Positions 1 to 7,982 of a DNA stretch of 64,000 nucleotides are shown one piece after another. Numbering within the stretch: position 1 is the stretch's first letter; each line of letters begins with the position of its first letter. Position numbers and translations under genes: made by a program. The notes under the pieces are model-generated. The model was not told where the DNA came from. It made no database searches and worked only from the letters and a program-made list of their open reading frames with translations. This DNA comes from Gammaproteobacteria bacterium (lineage in GTDB: Bacteria > Pseudomonadota > Gammaproteobacteria > Pseudomonadales > IMCC2047): NCBI GenBank assembly GCA_021773395.1, contig JAJFKB010000014.1:124001-188000 (forward strand), in the 5' to 3' direction.

Positions 1-60
1 AGTTGGAGTGGCAGCAAGCAAAAACACAGGACGTTGAATAAATTTGCTGAATCGGGACAT
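1..60 (-). CDS. Possible 5' end of a divergent gene, cut by the window edge
   Basis: An open frame of 20 codons begins with ATG (reverse complement of the bases ending at 60) and runs off the left edge. The visible residues are MSRFSKFIQRPVFLLAATPT, a basic start followed by a short hydrophobic stretch, as in a signal peptide or membrane protein. No clear Shine-Dalgarno is visible, and the gene would be divergent from adk. Function cannot be stated, and the reading could be chance. Confidence 0.25.
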   Translation of the reverse strand, partial: MSRFSKFIQRPVFLLAATPT

Positions 61-121
61 TTTGATAAAGGGATTTTAACCCACACTAAAAGCAGTTATA
101 GTCATTCAGGATTAAAATTGA

Positions 122-796
<675 letters not shown>

Positions 797-828
797 GCCT
801 TTTGTTAAGGAACTAACGGAGAAGTGCT

Positions 829-1824
829 ATGTCCCCAGCTAAAAAACCTACGGGTAAAAAAACAGCTGACTCAGCAGTTGATAAGATGTTAGCGAAAATA
901 CAAAAAGAACTAGCGTTGATCAAAAAGAAAGTAGCGCAGGCACAGGTGAAAGCCAAAGCAACCAGTAATAAGGCTGCAACTGCCGCCTCTGCTGCCAACA
1001 AGCGTAACGTTGAGAAAGCAAAGGTTGAGCTGGCCAAGCTGGAAAAGTCAATGTCTGAATTGCATATTAACGAACAGCTGACGAAAATCAAGCAGGAAGC
1101 CGAGAAGGTTGAGGCAAAAGTAAAGGCGATTGAGGCAGAGGTTGAGGAAAGGTTAAAGCACTACGGGCATAAGTTGGTAGAAGTTGCAGAGAAAGACTGG
1201 AAAAAGGCTGTAGCAGCCTATGAGCGGACATGGCGTGCGCAGCGAGAGAAACATAATCTCACTAAGCATAAGGAGCAAGCTAAAAAAGAGCTCGCTAAGA
1301 TTAATAAAGCATCTGATCAAGCCGCAAAAAAACTGTCGGAATTAAAGGCTAAAGAAGCGCAAGTATCAGAAAAAGCTCCTGCCATTAAAAAAACAGTCCC
1401 AAGTAAGAAAAAAGTAAAGGCTGAGAAAAAGTCGACTGTGGTGACAAAGGCAGGTAAAACCGCACCGAAGAAGGCCGCACCGAAGAAGGCCGCACCGAAG
1501 AAGGCTGCACCGAAGAAGGCCGCACCGAAGAAGGCTGCACCGAAGAAGGCCGCACCGAAGAAGGCTGCACCGAAGAAGGCCGCACCGAAGAAGGCTGCAC
1601 CGAAGAAGGCTGCACCGAAGAAGGCTGCACCGAAGAAGGCTGCACCGAAGAAGGCCGCACCGAAGAAGGCCGCACCGAAGAAGGCCGCACCGAAGAAGGC
1701 CGCACCGAAGAAGGCCGCACCGAAGAAGGCTGCACCGAAGAAAGCTGCACCGAAGAAGGCCCCTGCTCAGAAGCCGGTCGTAGGATCTGAAGCGGCAGTC
1801 GCGCCAGCGCCAAAGGATGCTTAG
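829..1824 (+). CDS. AlgP/histone H1-like lysine-rich protein
   Basis: A 331-residue, extremely basic protein. Residues 1 to about 180 are a lysine/alanine/glutamate-rich helical, coiled-coil-like region. The C-terminal third is an uninterrupted array of APKKA pentapeptides, ending in a short acidic/proline tail. This is the architecture of Pseudomonas AlgP (AlgR3) and other histone H1-like bacterial proteins, which bind DNA non-specifically. In P. aeruginosa AlgP is linked to alginate gene control. The start ATG has the Shine-Dalgarno AACGGAGAAG. A DNA-compacting or regulatory role is inferred from composition and family resemblance only. The repeat number is likely to vary between strains. 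Confidence 0.8.
   Translation: MSPAKKPTGKKTADSAVDKMLAKIQKELALIKKKVAQAQVKAKATSNKAATAASAANKRNVEKAKVELAKLEKSMSELHINEQLTKIKQEAEKVEAKVKAIEAEVEERLKHYGHKLVEVAEKDWKKAVAAYERTWRAQREKHNLTKHKEQAKKELAKINKASDQAAKKLSELKAKEAQVSEKAPAIKKTVPSKKKVKAEKKSTVVTKAGKTAPKKAAPKKAAPKKAAPKKAAPKKAAPKKAAPKKAAPKKAAPKKAAPKKAAPKKAAPKKAAPKKAAPKKAAPKKAAPKKAAPKKAAPKKAAPKKAAPKKAPAQKPVVGSEAAVAPAPKDA
1462..1761 (+). repeat. 20 tandem copies of a 15-bp coding repeat
   Basis: The unit GCACCGAAGAAGGCY is repeated 20 times without interruption inside the AlgP-like gene and encodes APKKA each time. Units differ almost only at the third base of the last alanine codon (GCC or GCT); the penultimate copies carry one AAA for AAG. Because the unit is a multiple of three, slippage changes protein length without shifting frame. 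Confidence 0.97.
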
Positions 1825-1970
1825 CGGCTAAGGTTTATTGGCAATTGACGATAGCTGAATGCCGAAAGGCAGCTAAAGGCGCATAACAAAGCCATGTGTC
1901 TGGGTTTGCGAGTGCACACAGCTAAAGATTTCATGAGGAATAGCAGCTTGCGGACGGTAACCAGGAAATA

Positions 1971-2432
1971 ATGCCGGTTTATAATTTAGAAAAATTAATG
2001 GACGAAACGCGGCGAATTGCTTCGGAATACCGCCAGTCAACAGGTAACACACTGCCGGTCAGTGCTGAGTTGGCAAAGTATGACGCGATAAGCTTGCTTG
2101 GGTTGAAACCAGCCACTGAGCCTGAGCGAGCAGTGGATGCCTGGATGGCTACACCTGAGGGTGACAGGAAAGTTCAGGTTAAAGGGCGAGTGGTCTTTGA
2201 CCCTAAAAAGTCGGGGTATCGTGTGGGCCAGCTTAATCTGGACGCAAACTGGGATATTCTACTGTTAGTGATTATGAACGATAGGTATGAAACTTCAGAA
2301 ATCTATAAAGTATCACGCGAAAAAATACTTGGGGTTCTGTCTGAGGCGCGTGATCAAGGACAAAAATCACGAGGTGCAATCTCTGTTAAAAAATTTCAAG
2401 CAATTTCGGAAGTCTGCTGGCGCAGAGGCTAG
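1971..2432 (+). CDS. Conserved hypothetical protein, DUF6998-like
   Basis: A 153-residue soluble protein without signal peptide or membrane segment. The ATG follows AGGAAATA, a usable Shine-Dalgarno. Recognisable blocks are AKYDAISLLGLKP near residue 35, VQVKGRVVFDP near residue 70 and DANWDILLLVIMND near residue 95. This resembles the DUF6998 family, in which a KxKGR-type strand recalls restriction-endonuclease-like folds. The family assignment is from memory of the pattern and is moderate. No function can be assigned. It lies between the AlgP-like gene and tsaB. Confidence 0.75.
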   Translation: MPVYNLEKLMDETRRIASEYRQSTGNTLPVSAELAKYDAISLLGLKPATEPERAVDAWMATPEGDRKVQVKGRVVFDPKKSGYRVGQLNLDANWDILLLVIMNDRYETSEIYKVSREKILGVLSEARDQGQKSRGAISVKKFQAISEVCWRRG

Positions 2433-2494
2433 TGCGGTTTTGCTTGCTCGCCAGTCACACACTCCACTGTATAAATAGCCCGCCTGCTTAATTT

Positions 2495-3193
2495 ATGCCC
2501 CGACTATTAGCCATCGACACCTCAAGCAACGCCTGCTCAGTTGCATTAAATGATAATGGTTCTCTGATTGAAGAATATGCGGTAATTCCGAAGCTGCATG
2601 CAAGGCAAGTGTTGCCGATGGTTGAGCGGTTGATGAATGAGTCAGGATATAGTCTTAGTGAACTGGATGGTATTGCGTTTGCCAATGGACCTGGTTCCTT
2701 TACGGGCATCCGTATTGCTACAGGTGTAGCTCAGGGGCTGGCGTTTGGCTCGGGGCTACCCATGTTACCAGTTTCATCATTGGCCGTTTTGGCGCAAACC
2801 TATTGTCGTGAAAACGATGCAAATAACTCGATGGTGGTAATTGATGCCCGCATGAATCAGGTCTACTGGGGCTGCTATAGCAGGATCGGTGAGCTGGTGG
2901 AACTTAAGGGCGAAGAGGGGCTTTCTGCCCCGGAACTGATTGTTCCGGAGACAATTTTGGGCTCACGGACAGATTGGGTTGGTGTGGGAGATGGCTGGAA
3001 GTACGCTGATGACTTGGCGGCAGAGATATTGGCAAATATTGTAAAATTTGAGCTGGAATGTTACCCGCACGCGCAAGATGCTGCACGGCTAGCGATGCGG
3101 GATTTCAATATGGGACATTCGCTCGACGCAGCACAAGCGCAGCCTAATTATCTGCGAGGCAAAAATGCCTGGAAAAAATCAGCAAAATCATAA
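2495..3193 (+). CDS. tsaB: tRNA threonylcarbamoyladenosine biosynthesis protein TsaB
   Basis: TsaB is the non-catalytic partner of TsaD and TsaE in forming t6A at position 37 of ANN-decoding tRNAs. The 232-residue product has the ASKHA-fold opening LAIDTSSNACSVAL, then KLHARQVLPMVERL and the family block FANGPGSFTGIRIATGVAQGLA near residue 65. Length fits the family (about 230). It sits close upstream of uppP, with a 5-bp gap, so the two are probably co-transcribed. The start ATG follows a weak Shine-Dalgarno. Confidence 0.95.
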   Translation: MPRLLAIDTSSNACSVALNDNGSLIEEYAVIPKLHARQVLPMVERLMNESGYSLSELDGIAFANGPGSFTGIRIATGVAQGLAFGSGLPMLPVSSLAVLAQTYCRENDANNSMVVIDARMNQVYWGCYSRIGELVELKGEEGLSAPELIVPETILGSRTDWVGVGDGWKYADDLAAEILANIVKFELECYPHAQDAARLAMRDFNMGHSLDAAQAQPNYLRGKNAWKKSAKS

Positions 3194-3198
3194 TCAAT

Positions 3199-3996
3199 AT
3201 GGATAACATTCAGACCACAATTCTGGCCTTGTTGCAGGGATTAACGGAGTTCCTGCCCATCTCGAGTTCGGCGCACTTAATTCTCCCTTCGCAGATTCTA
3301 GGCTGGAGTGACCAAGGGCTGGCCTTTGATGTGGCAGTGCATGTTGGCACCCTGACAGCGGTAGTGCTGTATTTTAGACAAGATCTGTGTGAGATGGGCC
3401 GAGCATGGATCAAGTCAGTGCGAGGCGAACCGGCATCAGCACAAAGTCGAATGGCCTGGTTTGTTTTGCTGGCTACCCTGCCAGCAGTGGCGGCCGGGTA
3501 TCTTGTCAATGGTGTACTGGAGGAATCGTTAAGGGATACCCGGGTTATTGCTTGGGCAACACTGCTATTTGGATTTTGCCTCTATTTTGTAGACAGATGG
3601 GGTTCGCAAAAACGCGAAATGGGGCAGTTGGGCATTCGCGATGCGCTACTTATTGGGGTTTCCCAGGCACTTGCTTTGATTCCAGGCACTTCTAGATCGG
3701 GTATCACTATTACCTGCGCATTAGCATTGGGTTTTACTCGAACCGCTGCCGCTCGCTTTTCCTTTTTATTATCCGTTCCGATTATCAGTGCGGCAGGGTT
3801 ACTCAAATTTATCGAATTGATAAAGCTTGGTGAGAGCGTTGATTGGCATAGCATTGTTCTAGGTATCGCGGTGTCATTCATCAGTGCTTTTCTCTGTATC
3901 GGCTGGTTTTTAAGAATTATTGAACGAATTGGTCTGCTGCCATTTGTGCTGTATCGGTTAACATTAGGTGTGATTTTACTTTTCTTTTTCACCTAG
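3199..3996 (+). CDS. uppP: Undecaprenyl-diphosphatase UppP (BacA)
   Basis: This integral membrane phosphatase recycles undecaprenyl diphosphate to the monophosphate carrier needed for peptidoglycan and O-antigen export. The 265-residue protein is very hydrophobic, with about eight predicted membrane segments. It carries both signature loops, GLTEFLPISSSAHLIL near the N terminus and PGTSRSGITIT near residue 170. Length matches E. coli BacA (about 273). It starts 5 bp after tsaB. uppS, which makes the same lipid carrier, lies in the large operon at 19 kb. Confidence 0.97.
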   Translation: MDNIQTTILALLQGLTEFLPISSSAHLILPSQILGWSDQGLAFDVAVHVGTLTAVVLYFRQDLCEMGRAWIKSVRGEPASAQSRMAWFVLLATLPAVAAGYLVNGVLEESLRDTRVIAWATLLFGFCLYFVDRWGSQKREMGQLGIRDALLIGVSQALALIPGTSRSGITITCALALGFTRTAAARFSFLLSVPIISAAGLLKFIELIKLGESVDWHSIVLGIAVSFISAFLCIGWFLRIIERIGLLPFVLYRLTLGVILLFFFT

Positions 3997-4015
3997 AAAA
4001 TTTAGTCTACAAAAT

Positions 4016-4348
4016 ATGATAATTAATTCGGCGCTCCCGGTTGTCTACTCTTCCCCTAAGGGGGCGGCGGTCCCTGTGTTGGAGGCAGTCGCAGAGGGAA
4101 GGGCCAAACTCAAAGAGGCTGTCGTTCAGGAGAGTCGATCTCAACTGACTTCCAAGTTCGATAGCGGCACGCGAAATAGTGATCGATCCTCTGCTCCTCT
4201 ACCAGCTTTAACAATTGATTTGCGCGTACTAAAGAACGAATCTGATTCGTTCCCTAACCGACAGGCAATCAATGCCTACCGAACCATTGAGACTTTTAAC
4301 GAACCAGCGTTGCTGGCGGCAAACCAGGGTCTGGATTTGATCGTTTAA
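4016..4348 (+). CDS. Hypothetical protein, 110 residues
   Basis: A small, probably soluble protein of low complexity in its middle (rich in Ser, Arg, Asp) with a more conserved-looking tail, NRQAINAYRTIETF followed by GLDLIV. The tail pattern, a helix and then a short hydrophobic C terminus, recalls small uncharacterised proteins of pseudomonads, but I cannot name a family. It lies between uppP and rsmJ on the same strand, 19 bp after uppP. No clear Shine-Dalgarno precedes the ATG. I believe it is real because it fills the gap with intact coding on the operon strand. Confidence 0.6.
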   Translation: MIINSALPVVYSSPKGAAVPVLEAVAEGRAKLKEAVVQESRSQLTSKFDSGTRNSDRSSAPLPALTIDLRVLKNESDSFPNRQAINAYRTIETFNEPALLAANQGLDLIV

Positions 4349-4377
4349 GCGATTCACAGAAGTAGTGGGCACGCGAT

Positions 4378-5160
4378 TTGAGTGAGCAAAAAGTATGGGT
4401 GGTTGCCGAGTCCGGGTCTCACAAAGAGCGAGCCGAACAGGTTGCTGCTCGTCTAAACTTACGCTGCATACTCGCGCAGGAATCTAGCTGTAGTAATTTT
4501 GTACCTCTATGGCTTTGGGTAGGGAAAAAGGGTATCGGGCTAAAAGCTGCAGCAGATCAGCAGGCGAACCCGGTGATTGTCGATTTTATATCTGGCGCAA
4601 TGGGTTATCGAAAGCAACATCTATCTTTTAAAAATGAGCTTATTGCAAAAGCGATTGCGATTAAATCAAGTCTCAAACTGCAGATCGTAGATGCAACGGC
4701 AGGTTTTGGTCGAGATGCCTTCGTGCTTGCGAGTTTGGGCTGTAAAGTACGGATGCTTGAGCGAAACCCCCTAGTCGCATTGATGCTGGAAGACGGTATG
4801 GCGAGGGCGCAGTATGATGTAGATTGTCGGCCAACTATTGATCGAATGCGTTTATATTTGGAAGATTCAAAAATATATTTGTCACGCATAGAAGGTGAGG
4901 ATTTGCCTGACGTGATATATCTAGACCCAATGTTTCCGCCGCGCCGGAAAGCCGCCAAGGTAAAAAAAGAGATGCAATTGTTGCATTTGTTATTGGAAAA
5001 GCCTGATAGTCAGGAGGGGTTGCTTTCATTAGCTAGAGAGAAAGCAGTCAGGAAGGTGGTTGTAAAAAGACCACGACACGCGCCATTTCTTGATGATCAG
5101 CAGCCCAATTATCAGGTGGAGGGGAAATCAAGTCGTTATGATATCTATCTAACTGTTTGA
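4378..5160 (+). CDS. rsmJ: 16S rRNA (guanine1516-N2)-methyltransferase RsmJ
   Basis: RsmJ (formerly YhiQ, UPF0341) methylates G1516 of 16S rRNA using S-adenosylmethionine. The 260-residue protein has the SAM-binding motif VDATAGFGRDAFVLASLG near residue 100. The family-specific block VIYLDPMFPPRRKAAKVKK near residue 180 is the catalytic DPMFP loop. The start is TTG in this reading (MSEQKVWVV). There is no in-frame ATG upstream before a stop, and the N terminus aligns in length with the family. Confidence 0.93.
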   Translation: MSEQKVWVVAESGSHKERAEQVAARLNLRCILAQESSCSNFVPLWLWVGKKGIGLKAAADQQANPVIVDFISGAMGYRKQHLSFKNELIAKAIAIKSSLKLQIVDATAGFGRDAFVLASLGCKVRMLERNPLVALMLEDGMARAQYDVDCRPTIDRMRLYLEDSKIYLSRIEGEDLPDVIYLDPMFPPRRKAAKVKKEMQLLHLLLEKPDSQEGLLSLAREKAVRKVVVKRPRHAPFLDDQQPNYQVEGKSSRYDIYLTV

Positions 5161-5283
5161 TTTTTTTACAAAACCACGCTGTTATTTTCTTGGAATTATG
5201 TTGTAAAAGTGTTAAAACTACACCGCTGTTTAAACCAGAGATGTACAAATATGATGTTTCTTCAAATTAAGGATGGTGAAACT

Positions 5284-5628
5284 ATGAGTAATCGAGGTTT
5301 ATTTCATTTTTTAGCGACGGTATTGTTTTCGTTTGTTTTAGCTGCCTGTGGATCGGATAGTGATTCAGCCAAATCAGATGCAGCGCAGAAAGCAGCTTCT
5401 GGTGAACAGGACGCTGGCTCTATGATGGATGATGCCAAAGCCACAGCAGGCAAAGTTGCAGAATCGGCCGAAAATACTGTTAAGGAAGGCGTTGAAGCGG
5501 GTAAGGAAGCACTTGAGGAGATGGCTGAAGATGCAGAGGGTATGATGGAAGAAGGAATGGAAGATCTGGAGGAAGAGTCAGAGGAGGTGAAAGGACAGTT
5601 GCAAGGAGCTATGGATAATATGAAGTAG
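5284..5628 (+). CDS. Small acidic lipoprotein
   Basis: The frame is open from 5209, but the ATG at 5284 is preferred. It follows GGATGGTG and gives a clean lipoprotein signal MSNRGLFHFLATVLFSFVL with lipobox LAAC and lipidated Cys22. The 114-residue product has a mature part rich in Glu, Asp, Ala and Met, arranged as amphipathic helices (repeated EEGMEDLEEE-like stretches). This suggests an elongated helical periplasmic protein. No Lol-avoidance aspartate is at +2 (residue Gly23), so outer-membrane sorting is expected. Function is unknown. Confidence 0.75.
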   Translation: MSNRGLFHFLATVLFSFVLAACGSDSDSAKSDAAQKAASGEQDAGSMMDDAKATAGKVAESAENTVKEGVEAGKEALEEMAEDAEGMMEEGMEDLEEESEEVKGQLQGAMDNMK

Positions 5629-5850
5629 TCTCCCGGAGACACCTAGTGATAACAGTAAATCCACTTAGCTTGTAGCGGTAATTAATTAACACTACTTTGA
5701 GTCGCAACGGACAGGTTGAGGTATCGCTTAAAGACTCCTTAAATCAGGCGGCCATTGAGACATTAGTGATTCGATGTTTCATGGCCGCTTTCCAATTTAA
5801 TGAGGACCACCGGCTTTCTATCAGCTCTTTATTAGTTCCATTTAGCATTT

Positions 5851-6873
5851 TCAGGCAGCACTCAGTGCTTTGTTTCTCCCGTTTTCTTTGGCTTGATAAA
5901 GAGCTGAATCAGCACGTGAAATGATACTGGAAGCTGTTTCAAGCGGTTGCCACTGAGCAACCCCCAGCGAAGTGGTAATCTGATCAATCTGTTCGTCAGA
6001 GCCCCTTTTCTTGATTTTCATCGTTTCAACTGTTTTGCGTAGTTGCTCGGCCAGCTTCATTGCACTTTCAATGTTATGGTTTGGTAACAGAATTACAAAT
6101 TCCTCACCACCATAACGTGCAGGAAATCCATTTTCATGAAATAGTCCGGATAGAACTTTCGCAAAAGACTGTAATACCTTGTCTCCGGTAACATGTCCGT
6201 AAGTGTCGTTACATTTTTTGAAATGGTCGATATCCGTAATAATGAGACTCAGTGGGCTTTGTTGTGTGTGTGCTTCAGACATCAATCGCTGCAACTCCTT
6301 ATCAAAGGCGCGGCGATTATGAATTTGTGTCAATGGATCCAAAGAAGCTTCATGTGATAGCTCTTTCAGGTCACGGCGTAAGGACTCTATTTCACTATGG
6401 GCTTTGCTGATTTCGCCACGAAAATCTTCGGCTATAACAGTAGCTTGCCTTGTATGCTCGATGAGTGAATGAACCACGTTTTCAATGTTGCTTTTACCCG
6501 TATCCTGTTGCAGTAGCGAAAGATTTTGATTGAGCAGATCTTCGTAATTATGCTCGTCATTAATGGTTTTGCCAGTTTTTTCAGAAAGGCTACTAACGAT
6601 ATCAGCGATCTGCTCGCGGATATCATTCGAGAAGTCAACTTCTTCGTCAATAATATAGCGACGGAACAGGTCAGCACTGATATTAGGTGGGCAGGTATCA
6701 TGTTTTTGGATAGCGTTATCGAGCTCTTTGATGAGATCCGGTTTGCTCTTTGAAACATAACCGTACCAAAGGGCAAAATTACGAGGGTTGGGTTGTATGT
6801 TATATTTTACCATGAGAGGGATTGCCTCGCGGAGGTAATGTGCCGCTTGGGTTGCGTCTTCTGGATACTTCAT
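5851..6873 (-). CDS. Diguanylate cyclase (GGDEF domain)
   Basis: A 340-residue soluble protein. Residues 1-170 are a helical regulatory region ending in a coiled coil. Residues 175-340 form a GGDEF domain that makes cyclic di-GMP from two GTP. Visible motifs are DPLTQIHNRRAF at 179, ITDIDHFKKCNDTYGH at 212 and the active site RYGGEEF with GGEEF at 255-259. The inhibitory I-site (RxxD five residues before GGEEF) is replaced by HENG, so product feedback is probably lost. No membrane segments are seen. The N-terminal input ligand is unknown. Monocistronic, on the opposite strand to its neighbours. Confidence 0.93.
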   Translation of the reverse strand: MKYPEDATQAAHYLREAIPLMVKYNIQPNPRNFALWYGYVSKSKPDLIKELDNAIQKHDTCPPNISADLFRRYIIDEEVDFSNDIREQIADIVSSLSEKTGKTINDEHNYEDLLNQNLSLLQQDTGKSNIENVVHSLIEHTRQATVIAEDFRGEISKAHSEIESLRRDLKELSHEASLDPLTQIHNRRAFDKELQRLMSEAHTQQSPLSLIITDIDHFKKCNDTYGHVTGDKVLQSFAKVLSGLFHENGFPARYGGEEFVILLPNHNIESAMKLAEQLRKTVETMKIKKRGSDEQIDQITTSLGVAQWQPLETASSIISRADSALYQAKENGRNKALSAA

Positions 6874-7189
6874 TTTTTGTTATAGCCTTATCTAATAATT
6901 ATTTACCACAGCGCACTTTCGATGCAATCTAGGGCAGCTAACAAAAATATAGACAAGCTTTTCATTTTTCTCCATAAATAACATTAATAAATATTGTTAT
7001 TCGTTAGTGCAATCGAAAGATTGAGCTTGAACAAATGCCGGAGCGTATGTTTATATAAGTGCGCGCGAAATAGGGTGCCGGTGTAAAACCCTTTAATATG
7101 ATCTTGATCTAAAAAAGACAGGGGCGGTTCATACCATCTGATCTGCCAACACTATTACCAGCTGTCTAAATTAATAACAGGTTGAAGTA
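6874..7189. other. Divergent intergenic region with promoter-like elements
   Basis: About 316 bp between the divergent diguanylate cyclase and cold-shock-domain genes, with no credible ORF. It contains the inverted repeat AATAACA / TGTTATT at 6977-7001 (11-nt spacer). A plausible plus-strand sigma70 promoter has TTGAAC near 7028 and TTATAT near 7052. A long leader of about 130 nt then precedes the cold-shock-domain gene, as is common for cold-shock genes. Promoter assignment is by eye. Confidence 0.35.
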
Positions 7190-7615
7190 ATGACTTTAAA
7201 TATTTTGCTAAGAAGTGTTTTCTTTGGATTTTTGTTGGCGATTCCTGCGCCTTTTATATTTGAATGGCTATCACAGACGGACGCCATGAATGTAAAACTG
7301 TTGCAGTTTTTTACAGTTTACCTATTAGTATTTGTTGGATGCCTTGTTATGGGGCTGACAGGCATAAAAACAGAATCTGATGAGAAGCCAGTTTCTGAAG
7401 AGGATGCTAACCGAGAGAAAGGTACCGTTAAATGGTTTAATGTCTCCAAGGGATTTGGATTTATCACCAGAAGTTCTGGCGAGGATATTTTTGTGCATTA
7501 TCGCTCGATAAGAGGTAGCGGAAGGCGCTCGTTGAGTGATGGTCAACAAGTCAGGTTTAAAGTGACGGAGGGCGAGAAAGGGCTTCAGGCGGATGATGTC
7601 TCGGTAGACCGCTAA
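7190..7615 (+). CDS. Membrane-anchored cold-shock-domain protein
   Basis: The 141-residue protein joins two N-terminal membrane segments (about residues 5-25 and 37-57) and a charged linker to a complete cold-shock domain from residue 78. The domain carries GTVKWFNVSKGFGFI (RNP1-like KGFGFI) and DIFVHY (RNP2-like). Cold-shock domains bind single-stranded RNA or DNA. The membrane anchor would place this domain on the inner face of the cytoplasmic membrane. The family is known in gammaproteobacteria but its role is not defined. The ATG follows GGTTGAAGTA, a weak Shine-Dalgarno. Confidence 0.88.
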   Translation: MTLNILLRSVFFGFLLAIPAPFIFEWLSQTDAMNVKLLQFFTVYLLVFVGCLVMGLTGIKTESDEKPVSEEDANREKGTVKWFNVSKGFGFITRSSGEDIFVHYRSIRGSGRRSLSDGQQVRFKVTEGEKGLQADDVSVDR

Positions 7616-7636
7616 CGGGCAGCCTATGAGCCGCTT

Positions 7637-7669
7637 CGATCAAGCTTCGTTTCCGGTGTTGATCGTTTT
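7637..7669 (+). terminator. Probable terminator after the cold-shock-domain gene
   Basis: Inverted repeat CGATCAA / TTGATCG with a 15-nt loop, followed by TTTTGTG, just downstream of the stop codon and before the convergent small membrane-protein gene. The loop is long and the T-run short, so it is a moderate candidate. Confidence 0.4.
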
Positions 7670-7681
7670 GTGTAGCCACCG

Positions 7682-7966
7682 TTAGTCGTCGCGAAAGAAC
7701 TTAATCAAGCGGAAGATGCTTAAACCAAGATAGCCAGTAAGCGCTGTGACGCAGCCGACAAAACATAGGATGATGGCGCCCACAGCTATTAGCTCCTGTT
7801 GAACGGAAGAAGGAACTGATTTTTCCGTCCACACGAGTATGCCTGCGCCTACAAAGAAAACGCCGGCCCCGATAACTACAAGCTGTAGATTATTTTTGTG
7901 GTCTTCACCTCGTTTGGCCAGCCAGGCCACAATTTTCTGGCGTAGAGACTGATGATCTGGAGACAT
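7682..7966 (-). CDS. Small two-pass membrane protein
   Basis: About 94 residues from the ATG (MSPDHQ); a TTG four codons upstream could also start it. A basic N-terminal segment is followed by two hydrophobic helices (LVVIGAGVFFVGAGILVW and LIAVGAIILCFVGCVTALTGYLG) and a basic tail FRLIKFFRDD. It follows dapE on the same strand with about 16 bp between them and is likely co-transcribed. It resembles uncharacterised small membrane proteins that sit beside dapE in related gammaproteobacteria, but I cannot assign a function. Confidence 0.7.
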   Translation of the reverse strand: MSPDHQSLRQKIVAWLAKRGEDHKNNLQLVVIGAGVFFVGAGILVWTEKSVPSSVQQELIAVGAIILCFVGCVTALTGYLGLSIFRLIKFFRDD

Positions 7967-7982
7967 TGGCTGATACAAAATA

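Noticed and set aside
1462-1761. Short regular repeats that might suggest a CRISPR array
   Set aside because: The units are contiguous 15-mers without spacers and encode a regular protein tail.
1385-1813. Minus-strand ORF of SVQPSSVRPSS repeats antisense to the AlgP-like gene
   Set aside because: It is the reverse reading of the 15-bp tandem repeat; the plus strand has a start site, balanced domains and a known family.
5697-5924. Plus-strand 75-codon frame starting with TTG
   Set aside because: It overlaps the end of the diguanylate cyclase gene on the other strand and has no ribosome site or family pattern.
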